A stretch of 64,000 nt of DNA from Actinoallomurus sp050942425 (GTDB lineage Bacteria > Actinomycetota > Actinomycetes > Streptosporangiales > Streptosporangiaceae), in assembly GCF_050942425.1 (NCBI RefSeq), contig NZ_CP192063.1, positions 2,418,001-2,482,000 on the forward strand, written 5' to 3'. Of the stretch, positions 25,276-34,272 are shown in pieces. The position numbers and the translations under genes are program-made. A model generated the notes under the pieces. It did no database searches and was not told where the DNA came from. It was given only the letters and a program-made list of their open reading frames with translations. Each line of letters begins with the position of its first letter. Within the stretch, counting starts at the first letter, position 1.

Positions 25276-26037
25276 ATGTACGCCGCGGAGCGCCAGCGAG
25301 AGATCCTTCACCGCACACGCCAGGCGGGTCGGGTCGACGTCGTCAGCCTGGCCGAGGACATCGGCGTCACGATGGAGACCATCCGCCGCGACCTGACCGT
25401 CCTGGAACGCGCGGGCGCCCTGCGCCGCGTGTACGGCGGCGCGATCGCGGTCGAACGCCTGAGCGTCGAACCCGCCCTCGCCGCCCGCGACGAGGTGATG
25501 ACGACCGAGAAGGAACGCATCGCCAAGGCCGCGCTCGCCGAGCTGCCCGCCGGCGGCTCGATCATCATCGACGCCGGCTCCACCACCCGGCGCCTCGTCC
25601 AGGTGCTACCTGTCGATCTCGAACTGACCGTGGTCGTCAACTCACCCCCGCTGGCGACCGTCCTGGCGACGCGCTCCAACGTGAACGTGATCATGCTGGG
25701 CGGGCGGGTCCGCGGCCGCACGCTGGCGACGGTCGGCGACTGGGCGATGCGGCCGTTGGGTCGGCTGCGCGTCGACGTGGCGTTCATCGGCACCAACGGC
25801 TGCTCGGCCGAAGCCGGACTGACCACCCCGGATCCGGCCGAGGCCGCGGTCAAAGAAGCCATGATCAAGGCCGCCGGCCGCAGCGTCGTGCTGCTGGACC
25901 ACACCAAGATCGGAAATGACTACGTGGCCCGGTTCGCCGCTCTGGCCGACGTCAGCGTCTTGATCACCGACACCGGCCTGGCCGCCGAACTGGCTGCCGA
26001 ACTGGCCGCGGAGGGCCCGGAGGTCATTCGCGTGTGA
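25276..26037 (+). CDS. DeoR-family sugar regulator
   Basis: The 253-residue protein has a DeoR HTH (RQAGRVDVVSLAEDIGVTMETIRRDLTVLERAGALRRVYGG, residues ~17-56) and a DeoRC sensor domain with the sugar-phosphate-binding motifs IIIDAGSTTRRL and FIGTNGCSAEAGLTTPD. GGAGGAGG precedes the ATG at 25276. Divergent from the ABC/GH36 operon, it is the probable repressor, released by a sugar phosphate. It is convergent with the EIIC gene, overlapping by 14 bases. Confidence 0.93.
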   Translation: MYAAERQREILHRTRQAGRVDVVSLAEDIGVTMETIRRDLTVLERAGALRRVYGGAIAVERLSVEPALAARDEVMTTEKERIAKAALAELPAGGSIIIDAGSTTRRLVQVLPVDLELTVVVNSPPLATVLATRSNVNVIMLGGRVRGRTLATVGDWAMRPLGRLRVDVAFIGTNGCSAEAGLTTPDPAEAAVKEAMIKAAGRSVVLLDHTKIGNDYVARFAALADVSVLITDTGLAAELAAELAAEGPEVIRV

Positions 26038-27148
26038 CGTGCCGCGGCGTCCAATACCCGGCCACGGCCCCCTCGGTACGGCCCGCGAGGGAGAAGTCTC
26101 CGGCGAGCCGGCCGAAGCCCAGCAGCGCCGAGCCGACCGCGAAGGAGACCGCCGCGCTGATGAACACACCGGCGAAGACGCCGGACCAATCGCCCTTCGG
26201 CGTCATGGCCGCATAGGCAAGGATGCTGCCCGGCGAGGCCACGGCGACCAGGCCGGCGCCGGTGATCATGAAGGTTCCGATGCCCGCGGCGCCGCCGGCG
26301 ATGGAGGCGAGGATGAGGCGGGGTTTCATCAGGACGTAGGGGAAGTAGATCTCGTGGATGCCGCCGAGGAATTGGATGACGATGGCGGCGGGGACGCTCG
26401 GCCGTAGCGCCTTGGGGCCGAAGAGGAGGTAGGCGAGGAGGACGCCGAGGCCGGGGCCGGGGTTGGATTCGAGCATGAACAGGATCGACTTGCCGTGGTT
26501 GACGGCTTCGGCGACGCCGAGGGGGCCCAGGACGCCGTGGTTGACGGCGTTGTTGAGGAACAGGACTTTGGCGGGTTCGATCAGGACGGAGGCGAGGGGG
26601 AGGAGGTGGTGGTGGATGAGCCATTCGACGCCGTGGCCGGCGGCTGAGGTGATGGTGCGGACGATGGGGGCGACGCCCCAGACGCCGAAGACGGCGGCGG
26701 CTCCGCCGATGATTCCGGCGGTGAAGTTGTCCACCAGCATCTCGAAGCCGGATTTGGTGCGGTCGGCGGTGAATTCGTCGACCTTCTTCAGCACGTAGGC
26801 GGCGAGCGGGCCGAGGATCATCGCGCCGAGGAACATCGGGATCTTGGCGCCGACGACGACGCCGACGGTGGCGACCGCACCGACGACGGCGCCGCGCTGG
26901 CCGTGGACCATCCGGCCGCCGGTGTAGCCGATGAGGACCGGTAGGAGCAGGGTGATGATCGGGTCGACCAGGGCGGCGAACTGTTTGTCGGGCAGCCAGC
27001 CGGTCGGAATGAACAGGGCGGTGATCAGGCCCCAGGCGATGAACGCCCCGATGTTGGGCATCACCATCCCGGCCAGATAACCACCCAGACGCTGAATCTG
27101 GGCCTTCACCCCGGTACCGGTGACCGCCGGAGTGTAGATGTCGGCCAT
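26024..27148 (-). CDS. PTS mannitol-type EIIC without EIIB domain
   Basis: This 374-residue membrane protein has the EIIC fold of the mannitol/fructose PTS family: MVMPNIGAFIAWGLITALF, FLNNAVNHGVLGPLG and the hallmark GGIHEIYFPYVLMKP. The chain stops shortly after the last helices (TPRHVTRE), where MtlA proteins normally continue into a phosphorylatable EIIB domain with an active Cys. No EIIB, EIIA, HPr, EI or mannitol dehydrogenase gene is seen in the window. GGAGGC precedes the ATG at 27148. It may work with EIIB/EIIA proteins encoded elsewhere. Confidence 0.9.
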   Translation of the reverse strand: MADIYTPAVTGTGVKAQIQRLGGYLAGMVMPNIGAFIAWGLITALFIPTGWLPDKQFAALVDPIITLLLPVLIGYTGGRMVHGQRGAVVGAVATVGVVVGAKIPMFLGAMILGPLAAYVLKKVDEFTADRTKSGFEMLVDNFTAGIIGGAAAVFGVWGVAPIVRTITSAAGHGVEWLIHHHLLPLASVLIEPAKVLFLNNAVNHGVLGPLGVAEAVNHGKSILFMLESNPGPGLGVLLAYLLFGPKALRPSVPAAIVIQFLGGIHEIYFPYVLMKPRLILASIAGGAAGIGTFMITGAGLVAVASPGSILAYAAMTPKGDWSGVFAGVFISAAVSFAVGSALLGFGRLAGDFSLAGRTEGAVAGYWTPRHVTRE

Positions 27149-27649
27149 AACGGCCTCCGGGTGCTTCAAGATCCGCGTAACAGGAAATCGCCCGATGAGT
27201 GACCGGCCGAGGTCCGGACGTGACGCGCCGACCGTAATGCCGGGACGGCCGACCGATCACGTATGAGGGCGCCCCGGCGGTTCCGCTCGCCCGGGGGCTC
27301 CGATGACCTCGAAGATACTCGGCTCGGGTCGGCTCTCAAGCGCGGGGGAGCAGCGTCCGACCTGGTCGGATGGCGCCCGCGTCCCCTGTCCGCGGGCCAT
27401 CGCGGCGGAACGGGCAAACAGCGGTAACGGTTTCCTCAAGACACGGTGCGGATCGGCCCTATTGCGGGTCTGGTCGGTTGACCGAATCTCACGCGACCGG
27501 GCGTAATCTAATTAGAAACAGAAATAAATCGGACATATACCAACGTGTGTCGGCTGCCCGCCTCGCGGGGGAGTCGTCACGCAGGCCCTGGATCGCATTG
27601 GAGGCCCTCATGATCCTCCGAGCCCCGGCCGTACGAGGTGGCGGGATTG
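27149..27649. other. Intergenic region between divergent EIIC and LuxR-type genes
   Basis: This 500-bp gap has no convincing gene. It contains a short AT-rich island at about 27500-27545 with the perfect palindrome TCTAATTAGA (27507-27516), and TTAGAA (27512) spaced 18 bases from TATACC (27536), a possible promoter for the large regulator downstream. The EIIC ribosome site lies at the left edge. Confidence 0.5.
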
Positions 27650-29980
27650 ATGACTGATCGCTGCGGCCCGGCCGTCTCGCGACCGGGCGCGGACACGAGG
27701 ACCGCGTCGGCGGGGAATCTGCCGGCCGAGGTGACGAGCTTCATCGGTCGCCGACACGAGCTCGCCGAAGGGAAGCGGCTGCTGTCCGTCAGCCGGTTGG
27801 TGACGCTCGTCGGGGTCGGCGGCGTGGGAAAGACCCGGCTGGCACTGCGGGTGGCCGCCGGGGTCCGGCGGGCGTTCCCCGACGGGGTGTGGTTGGTCGA
27901 CCTCGCCTCGGCGGGGCGCTGGGCATCGCCGGCCTGGGCGGTGGCCGACGCCCTCGGCTGCCAGGGCCGGCCGGAACCGGTGCTGCTGGCGCAGCAGCTG
28001 AAGGATCGGCGGCTGCTGTTGGTCCTGGACAACTGTGAGCACCTGCACCCGGAGTGCGTGGACCTGGTCGGCCACCTCCTGCGGTTCGCTCCCGGCCTGC
28101 GGGTACTGGCGACCAGCCGGCAGGTACTCGGCGCCGATGGGGAGCACGTCCTCCAGATCCGGCCGCTGTCGGTCCCGGACCGGGCCGACGTCCTGCCCGC
28201 GGACGCCGTCGAGCGCTACGAGGCGATGCGGCTGTTCGCCGATCGGGCGACGGCCGTCGTCTCGGGTCTCACCATCGGCGCCGGGGAACTCGCTTCCGTC
28301 GCCCTGCTGTGCCGGCGGCTGGACGGGATCCCCCTGGCCATCGAGCTCGCGGCGCAGCGGATGAGAGCGCTGTCGGTCGAGCAGTTGCTGGATCGGCTGG
28401 ACGACCCGTTCCGGCTGCTCCGCACGGACGGCCATGCCGTCGCGCCCCGTCAGCGGACGCTCCGGGCGCTGGTCGACTGGAGCCATGACCTGTGTTCGCC
28501 CGCGGAACGAACCCTGTGGGCACGGCTGTCGGTGTTCGCCGACGGATGTGACCTGGAGGCGGCCGAGCGGGTGTGCTCCGGTGAGGATCTGCCGGAGGAG
28601 ACCATCCTGGAGGCGATCGTCGGGCTGGTCGGGAAGTCGATTCTGCACCGCGAGGCATGCGACGGCAACGTACGGTATCGGCTGCTGAAGACGATGCGGC
28701 AGTACGGGCGCGAGCGCCTCGCCGAATCCGGTCAGGAGCACGCGGTGCGACGGCGGCACCGCGACTGGTGTGCCGAGACCGCGGCACTCGCGGAGACCGA
28801 ATGGTTCGGCGAGCGCCAGATGACGTGGCTCGGCCGGATCCGGGACGAGCAGGCCGACATCCACACCGCGCTGGAGTTCTGCCTGACCGAGCCGGGCGAG
28901 GCGTCAGCGGCCCCGCCCATCGCCGCCGCGGTCTGGAGCACTCCGCTGTCCTGGGGTTCGCCGAGCGAGGGGTGCCGCTGGCTGGAACGGGTTCTCAGAC
29001 AGGAGAACCGCCCGAGCGCCACGCGCGCGAAGGCGCTGTGGGCGCGAGCGTGCATCCTGCTCCTGCACGGCGACCACGCCGCGGCCGAGCCACTCCTGGA
29101 AGAGTCCGGCGCGCTGGCCGAGCGCCTCGGAGACCGCGCCCAGGTCGCCGGCACGATCCACATGAAAGGCCTGGCCGCACTACTGGAGAACGACCTGCCG
29201 CGCGCGTCCGCGCTGCTGGAGCGTGCGCGGGCCGGCCACCGCGCGATCGGCGATCGGGGGCGGTCCTGGACCGCGCTCTTCCACCTGGCGGTCGCCGCCG
29301 TGCTGATGGGCGAGGAGCGTTCACGGAGCCTGTCCAACGAATGCCTGGCGCTGTGCGAGGACGACGCACGCTGGTCACAGTCGTACGCCCTGTGGCTCTG
29401 CGGCCTCGAGAGGTGGCGGCGCGGTCACGCTCAGGAGGCCGCGGTGCTGATCCGCAATGGACTGCGGTTGGGCGCGGCCGAGGACGATCACTTGGCCGGC
29501 GCCCACTGCGTCGAGGTCCTCGCCTGGACCGCGGCGGACGAGGGGCGGCACACACGCGCCGCCGAACTGCTGGGCGCCGCCCGTACTCTCTGGCGGTCGG
29601 CCGGGGTTCCGATCCCCGGCTACCTTTCGGAGGCTCACGACGGATACGAGCGACGGCTCCAGCGGGCCTGCGGCGACGAGAACTTCTCCGTCGCGTACGC
29701 CCGAGGGGCGAACCGTCCCCACCAGCGCGTCTTCGCCCACGCCTTGGACGAAGCCGTGACACCGCGCGCCGACGCCGTGGACACCGGGATCTTCGCCCTG
29801 CTCACCCGCCGGGAGCGCGAGGTCGCCGAACTGATCGCACAGGGCATGAGCAACAAGGACATCGCGGGCAAGCTGGTCATCGCCCAGCGCACCGCCGAGG
29901 GCCATGTCGAGCGCATCCTGCGCAAGCTGGGCTTCACCTCCAGGACCCAGATCGCCAGCGCCTGGACGGCCCAGCGGTGA
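27650..29980 (+). CDS. LuxR-family regulator with NB-ARC-like ATPase domain
   Basis: This ~776-residue multidomain regulator has an N-terminal P-loop ATPase (LPAEVTSFIGRRHEL, Walker A VGVGGVGKTRLAL at ~50-62, Walker B-like RRLLLVLDNCEHL, GIPLAIELAAQRM). A middle region of TPR-like helical repeats follows (about 390-680), then a C-terminal LuxR HTH (LTRREREVAELIAQGMSNKDIAGKLVIAQRTAEGHVERIL). Such proteins are ATP-dependent, ligand-gated activators. GAGGTGG precedes ATG 27650; a GTG at 27638 is an alternative. It sits alone between the two sugar loci and its targets are unknown. Confidence 0.92.
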   Translation: MTDRCGPAVSRPGADTRTASAGNLPAEVTSFIGRRHELAEGKRLLSVSRLVTLVGVGGVGKTRLALRVAAGVRRAFPDGVWLVDLASAGRWASPAWAVADALGCQGRPEPVLLAQQLKDRRLLLVLDNCEHLHPECVDLVGHLLRFAPGLRVLATSRQVLGADGEHVLQIRPLSVPDRADVLPADAVERYEAMRLFADRATAVVSGLTIGAGELASVALLCRRLDGIPLAIELAAQRMRALSVEQLLDRLDDPFRLLRTDGHAVAPRQRTLRALVDWSHDLCSPAERTLWARLSVFADGCDLEAAERVCSGEDLPEETILEAIVGLVGKSILHREACDGNVRYRLLKTMRQYGRERLAESGQEHAVRRRHRDWCAETAALAETEWFGERQMTWLGRIRDEQADIHTALEFCLTEPGEASAAPPIAAAVWSTPLSWGSPSEGCRWLERVLRQENRPSATRAKALWARACILLLHGDHAAAEPLLEESGALAERLGDRAQVAGTIHMKGLAALLENDLPRASALLERARAGHRAIGDRGRSWTALFHLAVAAVLMGEERSRSLSNECLALCEDDARWSQSYALWLCGLERWRRGHAQEAAVLIRNGLRLGAAEDDHLAGAHCVEVLAWTAADEGRHTRAAELLGAARTLWRSAGVPIPGYLSEAHDGYERRLQRACGDENFSVAYARGANRPHQRVFAHALDEAVTPRADAVDTGIFALLTRREREVAELIAQGMSNKDIAGKLVIAQRTAEGHVERILRKLGFTSRTQIASAWTAQR

Positions 29981-30076
29981 CGGTCACGGCGGGCCGGCTT
30001 TCAGGCGTCCTCGGCGTTCATGCGGCGACCGGCCGTCCTCCCGCATGAGCTGCCTCCTGCCCTGCCTGGAGCCCGC

Positions 30077-30883
30077 TCACCCGGATTCCTCCCCGTCCCG
30101 TACGATCCCGGCGTCGACGACGACCAGCTCGCCGACCGCCTCGGACAGGCCCTTGCGGGCGTCGTCGCCGATCCCGGAGTCGGTGATGAGCACGTCGGCG
30201 TCGGCCAGCCGGGCGATCGTGCTGAGGCCCACCGTGCCCCACTTGGTGTGGTCGGCGAGGACCGCTAGGCGGCGGGCCGACCCGACCATCGCCCGGTCGG
30301 TCTCGGCCTCCATGAGGTTCGGCGTGGTGAACCCGGCGCGGGTGCTCATGCCGTGCACGCCCAGCAGCAGCAGGTCGACGTTGAGGGAACGGATGGCGTT
30401 GACCGCCACGGGGCCGACGAGCGCGTCCGAGGGAGTGCGGATGCCGCCGGTGAGCACGATCGTCTGGTCCGTGCGGGCGGCGCGGTAGAACACGTCGGCG
30501 ATGCGCACCGAGTTCGTGACCACGGTGAGGTCGGGCACGTCGGTCAGGTGGTTGGCGAGCGTCCACGTAGTGGTGCCGGCGGACACGGCGATCGCCGTGC
30601 CGGGCCGTACGAGCTGGGCGGCGCGCCGGGCGATGGCCTCCTTCTCCTGACGCTGCCGGACCGACTTGGCGGCGAAGCCGGGCTCCTCGGTGGAGGCGGT
30701 GCCGACCGTGGTCGCGCCGCCGTGGACCTTCGTCACGAGCCCGCGCTCGGACAGGACCTCCAGGTCGCGGCGGATCGTCATGTCGGAGACGCCGAACTCG
30801 CGGACGAGGTCGGCGACGCGGACGCCACCGCGCCGCTGGACCAGCTCAAGGATGGCCTGCTGCCGCTGCTGGGCGAGCATCAT
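30077..30883 (-). CDS. DeoR-family sugar regulator
   Basis: The 268-residue protein has a DeoR HTH (RRGGVRVADLVREFGVSDMTIRRDLEVLSERGLVTKVHGG, ~17-56) and a DeoRC domain (IAVSAGTTTWTLANHL, LGVHGMSTRAGFTTPNLMEAETDRAM). It is divergent from the ribose-type ABC/GH27 operon and likely represses it in the absence of a phosphorylated sugar. Two Met codons (30883, 30880) can start it. Confidence 0.93.
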   Translation of the reverse strand: MMLAQQRQQAILELVQRRGGVRVADLVREFGVSDMTIRRDLEVLSERGLVTKVHGGATTVGTASTEEPGFAAKSVRQRQEKEAIARRAAQLVRPGTAIAVSAGTTTWTLANHLTDVPDLTVVTNSVRIADVFYRAARTDQTIVLTGGIRTPSDALVGPVAVNAIRSLNVDLLLLGVHGMSTRAGFTTPNLMEAETDRAMVGSARRLAVLADHTKWGTVGLSTIARLADADVLITDSGIGDDARKGLSEAVGELVVVDAGIVRDGEESG

Positions 30884-30936
30884 CCCCCCTCACGCCTCGG
30901 GCACGGAGGCAGCGTCCCGCCTGAACCGACAGATGT

Positions 30937-30984
30937 CAACACCACTCAACATGTTACCGAACCGAGTCTTGTTGGTTCGTGTTG
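30937..30984. promoter_or_regulatory. Operator cluster before ribose-type ABC operon
   Basis: This AT-richer stretch holds nested inverted repeats: CAACAC (30937-30942) with GTGTTG (30979-30984), CGAACC (30958-30963) with GGTTCG (30974-30979), and the palindrome AACATGTT (30948-30955). TGTTGG is directly repeated. This is a plausible multimeric DeoR site in the divergent gap. Confidence 0.5.
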
Positions 30985-31068
30985 GCAATGGTACGAAGCA
31001 ATCACTTGGTAACTCAGCAGCAACTCGGGGGCAACCGGATCAGACCAGCACCGGAAGGAAGGCAGAGC

Positions 31069-32109
31069 ATGGCGCGAACACGCACGCTCGGCGGCGCCCT
31101 CATCGCGATCGCCGTCGCCTTCGGTCTTACCGCCTGTTCGTCAGGCAAGGAGAGCACCTCCACCAACGCGAGCAAGAAGGTCTCCGGAAAGATCACGATC
31201 GCCTACCTGCAGAAGCAGGGGGACCAGCAGTACTTCATCGATGAGGCCTCGGGCGCCCAGGCCAAGGCCAAACAGCTGGGCGACGTGGACGTCAAGGTCG
31301 TCAACCTCGGCAACGACACCAACAAGGCCGTCTCGGAGACCCAGGCCGCCATCGCGCAGAAGGCGACCGGCGTGATCATCGTCCCGCCGGACCCGGCCGT
31401 CGGCCCCCAGATCGTGCAGACGGCCGCCGCCGCCAAGGTGGCCCTGCTGTCCAGCGACGACCAGATCTGCAAGACCGGCACCGACCCGTCGAAGTGCCCC
31501 AAGGACCAGCTCGCGCCCCGCGTCGGCTTCTCCGGCACCCAGATGGGCACCCAGGTCGGGCAGCGCGCCGGCGAGGAGTTCAAGAAGGCGGGGTGGAAGG
31601 CGGCCGACACCGCGATCATCGCCGCCTGGAAGCAGGACGTGACGGTGTGCACCGACCGGGTCGTCGCGGCGCAGTCGGCGTTCGAGCAGGCGGCCGGGAC
31701 GAAGGTGCGCGTCGTCAAGGTCGGCACCGACAACACCCCGCCCGACGCCCAGTCCAAGACCGCGGCGGCCGTGTCCGGGAACCGCTCGGTCAAGCACTGG
31801 GTGGTCTGGGGCTGCAACGACGAGAACGTCTCCGGCGCCGTCAACGCCATCCAGAACGCCGGGTACAAGGCCGCCGACATCGACGGCGTCGGCCTCGGCG
31901 CGTACCTCGCCTGCAAGGACTGGGGTTCCGGCAAGCAGACCGGGATGAAGGCCGCGCTGTTCATCAACGGCTACGACGTCGGCGGGCTCGCCGTCCAGAC
32001 GATGGTCGACTACCTCCGGAACGGCAAGGCCATGCCGCAGGAGGCGTTCGCCCCCACCAAGATGGTCGACCCGACGAACTGGCGGCAGTCCGGCGTGAAA
32101 TGCACCTGA
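31069..32109 (+). CDS. Ribose/galactose-type sugar-binding lipoprotein
   Basis: This 346-residue periplasmic-binding-protein-fold lipoprotein has a signal with GLTACSS (Cys 23), ITIAYLQKQGDQQYFIDEASGAQAKAK (in parts), GVIIVPPDPAVGPQIVQTA and VGFSGTQMGTQVG. It belongs to the CUT2 class (RbsB/AraF/ChvE-like), which binds mono- or small oligosaccharides. GGAAGGAAGG lies before the ATG at 31069. It is the first gene of the operon with GH27, ATPase and permease genes. Confidence 0.93.
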   Translation: MARTRTLGGALIAIAVAFGLTACSSGKESTSTNASKKVSGKITIAYLQKQGDQQYFIDEASGAQAKAKQLGDVDVKVVNLGNDTNKAVSETQAAIAQKATGVIIVPPDPAVGPQIVQTAAAAKVALLSSDDQICKTGTDPSKCPKDQLAPRVGFSGTQMGTQVGQRAGEEFKKAGWKAADTAIIAAWKQDVTVCTDRVVAAQSAFEQAAGTKVRVVKVGTDNTPPDAQSKTAAAVSGNRSVKHWVVWGCNDENVSGAVNAIQNAGYKAADIDGVGLGAYLACKDWGSGKQTGMKAALFINGYDVGGLAVQTMVDYLRNGKAMPQEAFAPTKMVDPTNWRQSGVKCT

Positions 32110-32211
32110 CCCCACTGACGTGACCGGCTTCCCGCCGGTCCGGGGCGGTGCGGCGCCGCCACGCCGTGCCGCCCCTCCGTGCGCACCCCCACCCCCCCAG
32201 AGGAGACGAGA

Positions 32212-34218
32212 ATGCGCACCGTCCGATCCCTCACCTCCGCCCTCGCCGCACTCGCGGTGAGCGCCGCGTCCGCCGTGACGCTCACCCTCACCTCCGCACC
32301 ACCGGCCGCGGCGCTCGAGAACGGCCTGGCCCGGACCCCGCAGATGGGGTTCAACAACTGGAACGCCACGCACTGCGGCGCCGACTTCAACGAGGACATG
32401 GTCAAGGGCATCGCCGACCTGTTCGTGTCCTCGGGGCTCAAGGACGCCGGATACCAGTACGTCAACCTCGACGACTGCTGGGCCGAGAAGGACCGCGACG
32501 CGAACGGCGACTACGTCCCGAACCACACGAGGTTCCCGAACGGCATCAAGACGCTCGCCGACTACGTCCACTCCAAGGGGCTGAAGTTCGGCCTCTACAC
32601 CAGCGCCGGCACGCTGACCTGCGCGCAGACGATGCCCGGCTCGCTGGGCCACGAGCAGCAGGACGCGAAGCTGTGGGCGTCCTGGGGCGTGGACTACCTG
32701 AAGTACGACAACTGCAACAACCAGGGCGTCGACGCGGTCAAGCGCTACACCGCGATGCGTGACGCGCTGGCCGCCACGGGCCGGCCGATCCTGTTCTCGA
32801 TGTGCGAGTGGGGCGAGAACAAGCCGTGGACGTGGGCCAAGGACGTCGGCAACTCCTGGCGCACCACCGGCGACATCTCCGACTCGTACTCCTCGATGCT
32901 GTCGATCGTCCACCAGAACATGGCGCTCGCCTCGTACGCCGGGCCCGGCCACTGGAACGATCCGGACATGCTCGAGGTCGGCAACGGCGGCATGACCGAC
33001 ATCGAGTACCGCTCGCACTTCAGCCTCTGGTCGGTGATGGCCGCGCCGCTGCTGATCGGCAGCGACCTGCGCAAGGCGTCGGCCGCCACCATGAAGATCC
33101 TCACCAACCGTGAGGTCATCGCGGTCGACCAGGACCCGCTCGGCGTCCAGGGCGCGCCCATCGGCACCGACGGCGGCCGCGACGTGTTCGTCAAGCCGCT
33201 GAAGAACGGCGACCGGGCCGTCGCGCTGTTCAACGAGTCCGACGCGCCACAGCGGATCGGCACCTCGGCGACGGCGGTCGGCCTGCCCGCCGCCCCCGGC
33301 TACACGGTCCGCGACCTGTGGGCGCACACGACCCGCGAGACGGCCGGGACACTGGCCGCGACGGTTCCCGCGCACGGGACCGTTCTGCTCCGGGTCTCGG
33401 CCGACCGTAGGTGGGCCCTGCACCCGCCGGCCGTGGACGTCGGCGTCGGCCTGCCGGTGGCCTACCCCGGCGCACTGCCGATCGTGCAGCCTGGCACACC
33501 GGTCACCGTGACGACGACGGCGACCAACGCCGGGCGGCTGCCCGCGCTCGCGGTCCGCAGCGGTCTCACCGCGCCGGACGGCTGGACCGTACGGGCCGCG
33601 TCCCGGCGGAGCACGCCGGCCCTCGGCACCGACCGGTCCTTCAGCACGTCCTGGACCGTCACCCCGCCGCAGGACGCCGCCGTCGGCGCGTACGACCTGA
33701 CGGCGAGGACCACGTACGCGGGGGCCTCGGCCGAGTCCACGGTCCAGGCGACCGTGCTGAAGCTGACGACCCCGCCGTCCGGGACCACGTACCTGAGCGA
33801 CCTGCCCTGGGTGCGCGCGTCGAACGGCTGGGGGCCGGTGGAGAAGGACACCAGCAACGGTGAGAAGGCGGCCGGCGACGGCCACCCGATCACCATCAAC
33901 GGCGCCGTCTACAAGAAGGGCCTGGGCGCGCACGCGCCGAGCACCATCGAGTACTACGCCGCGAAGCAATGCACGTCCGTTGCGGCCGACGTCGGCGTGG
34001 ACGACGAGAAGACGACCAACGGCTCGGTGACCTTCGAGATCTGGGCCGACGGCACCAAGGTCGCCGACAGCGGCCTGCTCACGACCGCCGACCCGGCCGC
34101 GCACCTGAGCGCCGACGTCGGCGGGGCGAGCTTCGTCCGCCTCATCGTCACCGACGGCGGCAACGGGAACGACAGTGACCACGCCGACTGGGCGGACGCC
34201 CGCATCACCTGCACCTGA
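32212..34218 (+). CDS. Secreted alpha-galactosidase GH27 with NEW3 and NPCBM domains
   Basis: The 668-residue enzyme has a signal peptide (~1-35), a GH27 barrel (~36-390; NNWNATHCG, VNLDDCWAEKD, nucleophile motif YLKYDNC with Asp ~166, acid/base motif WNDPDML), a NEW3-like beta-sandwich (~420-525) and an NPCBM galactose-binding domain (~535-668; WVRASNGWGPVEKDTSNGE, KGLGAHAPSTIEYY). It would release terminal alpha-galactose from polymers outside the cell. GAGGAG precedes the ATG at 32212. It lies inside the ABC operon between binding protein and ATPase, tying galactose release to uptake. Confidence 0.94.
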   Translation: MRTVRSLTSALAALAVSAASAVTLTLTSAPPAAALENGLARTPQMGFNNWNATHCGADFNEDMVKGIADLFVSSGLKDAGYQYVNLDDCWAEKDRDANGDYVPNHTRFPNGIKTLADYVHSKGLKFGLYTSAGTLTCAQTMPGSLGHEQQDAKLWASWGVDYLKYDNCNNQGVDAVKRYTAMRDALAATGRPILFSMCEWGENKPWTWAKDVGNSWRTTGDISDSYSSMLSIVHQNMALASYAGPGHWNDPDMLEVGNGGMTDIEYRSHFSLWSVMAAPLLIGSDLRKASAATMKILTNREVIAVDQDPLGVQGAPIGTDGGRDVFVKPLKNGDRAVALFNESDAPQRIGTSATAVGLPAAPGYTVRDLWAHTTRETAGTLAATVPAHGTVLLRVSADRRWALHPPAVDVGVGLPVAYPGALPIVQPGTPVTVTTTATNAGRLPALAVRSGLTAPDGWTVRAASRRSTPALGTDRSFSTSWTVTPPQDAAVGAYDLTARTTYAGASAESTVQATVLKLTTPPSGTTYLSDLPWVRASNGWGPVEKDTSNGEKAAGDGHPITINGAVYKKGLGAHAPSTIEYYAAKQCTSVAADVGVDDEKTTNGSVTFEIWADGTKVADSGLLTTADPAAHLSADVGGASFVRLIVTDGGNGNDSDHADWADARITCT

Positions 34219-34272
34219 CCATCCGGCGGGGTGGCCTGCGGGCCGCCCCGCCTCACCGGCCGAGGAGGCCGC

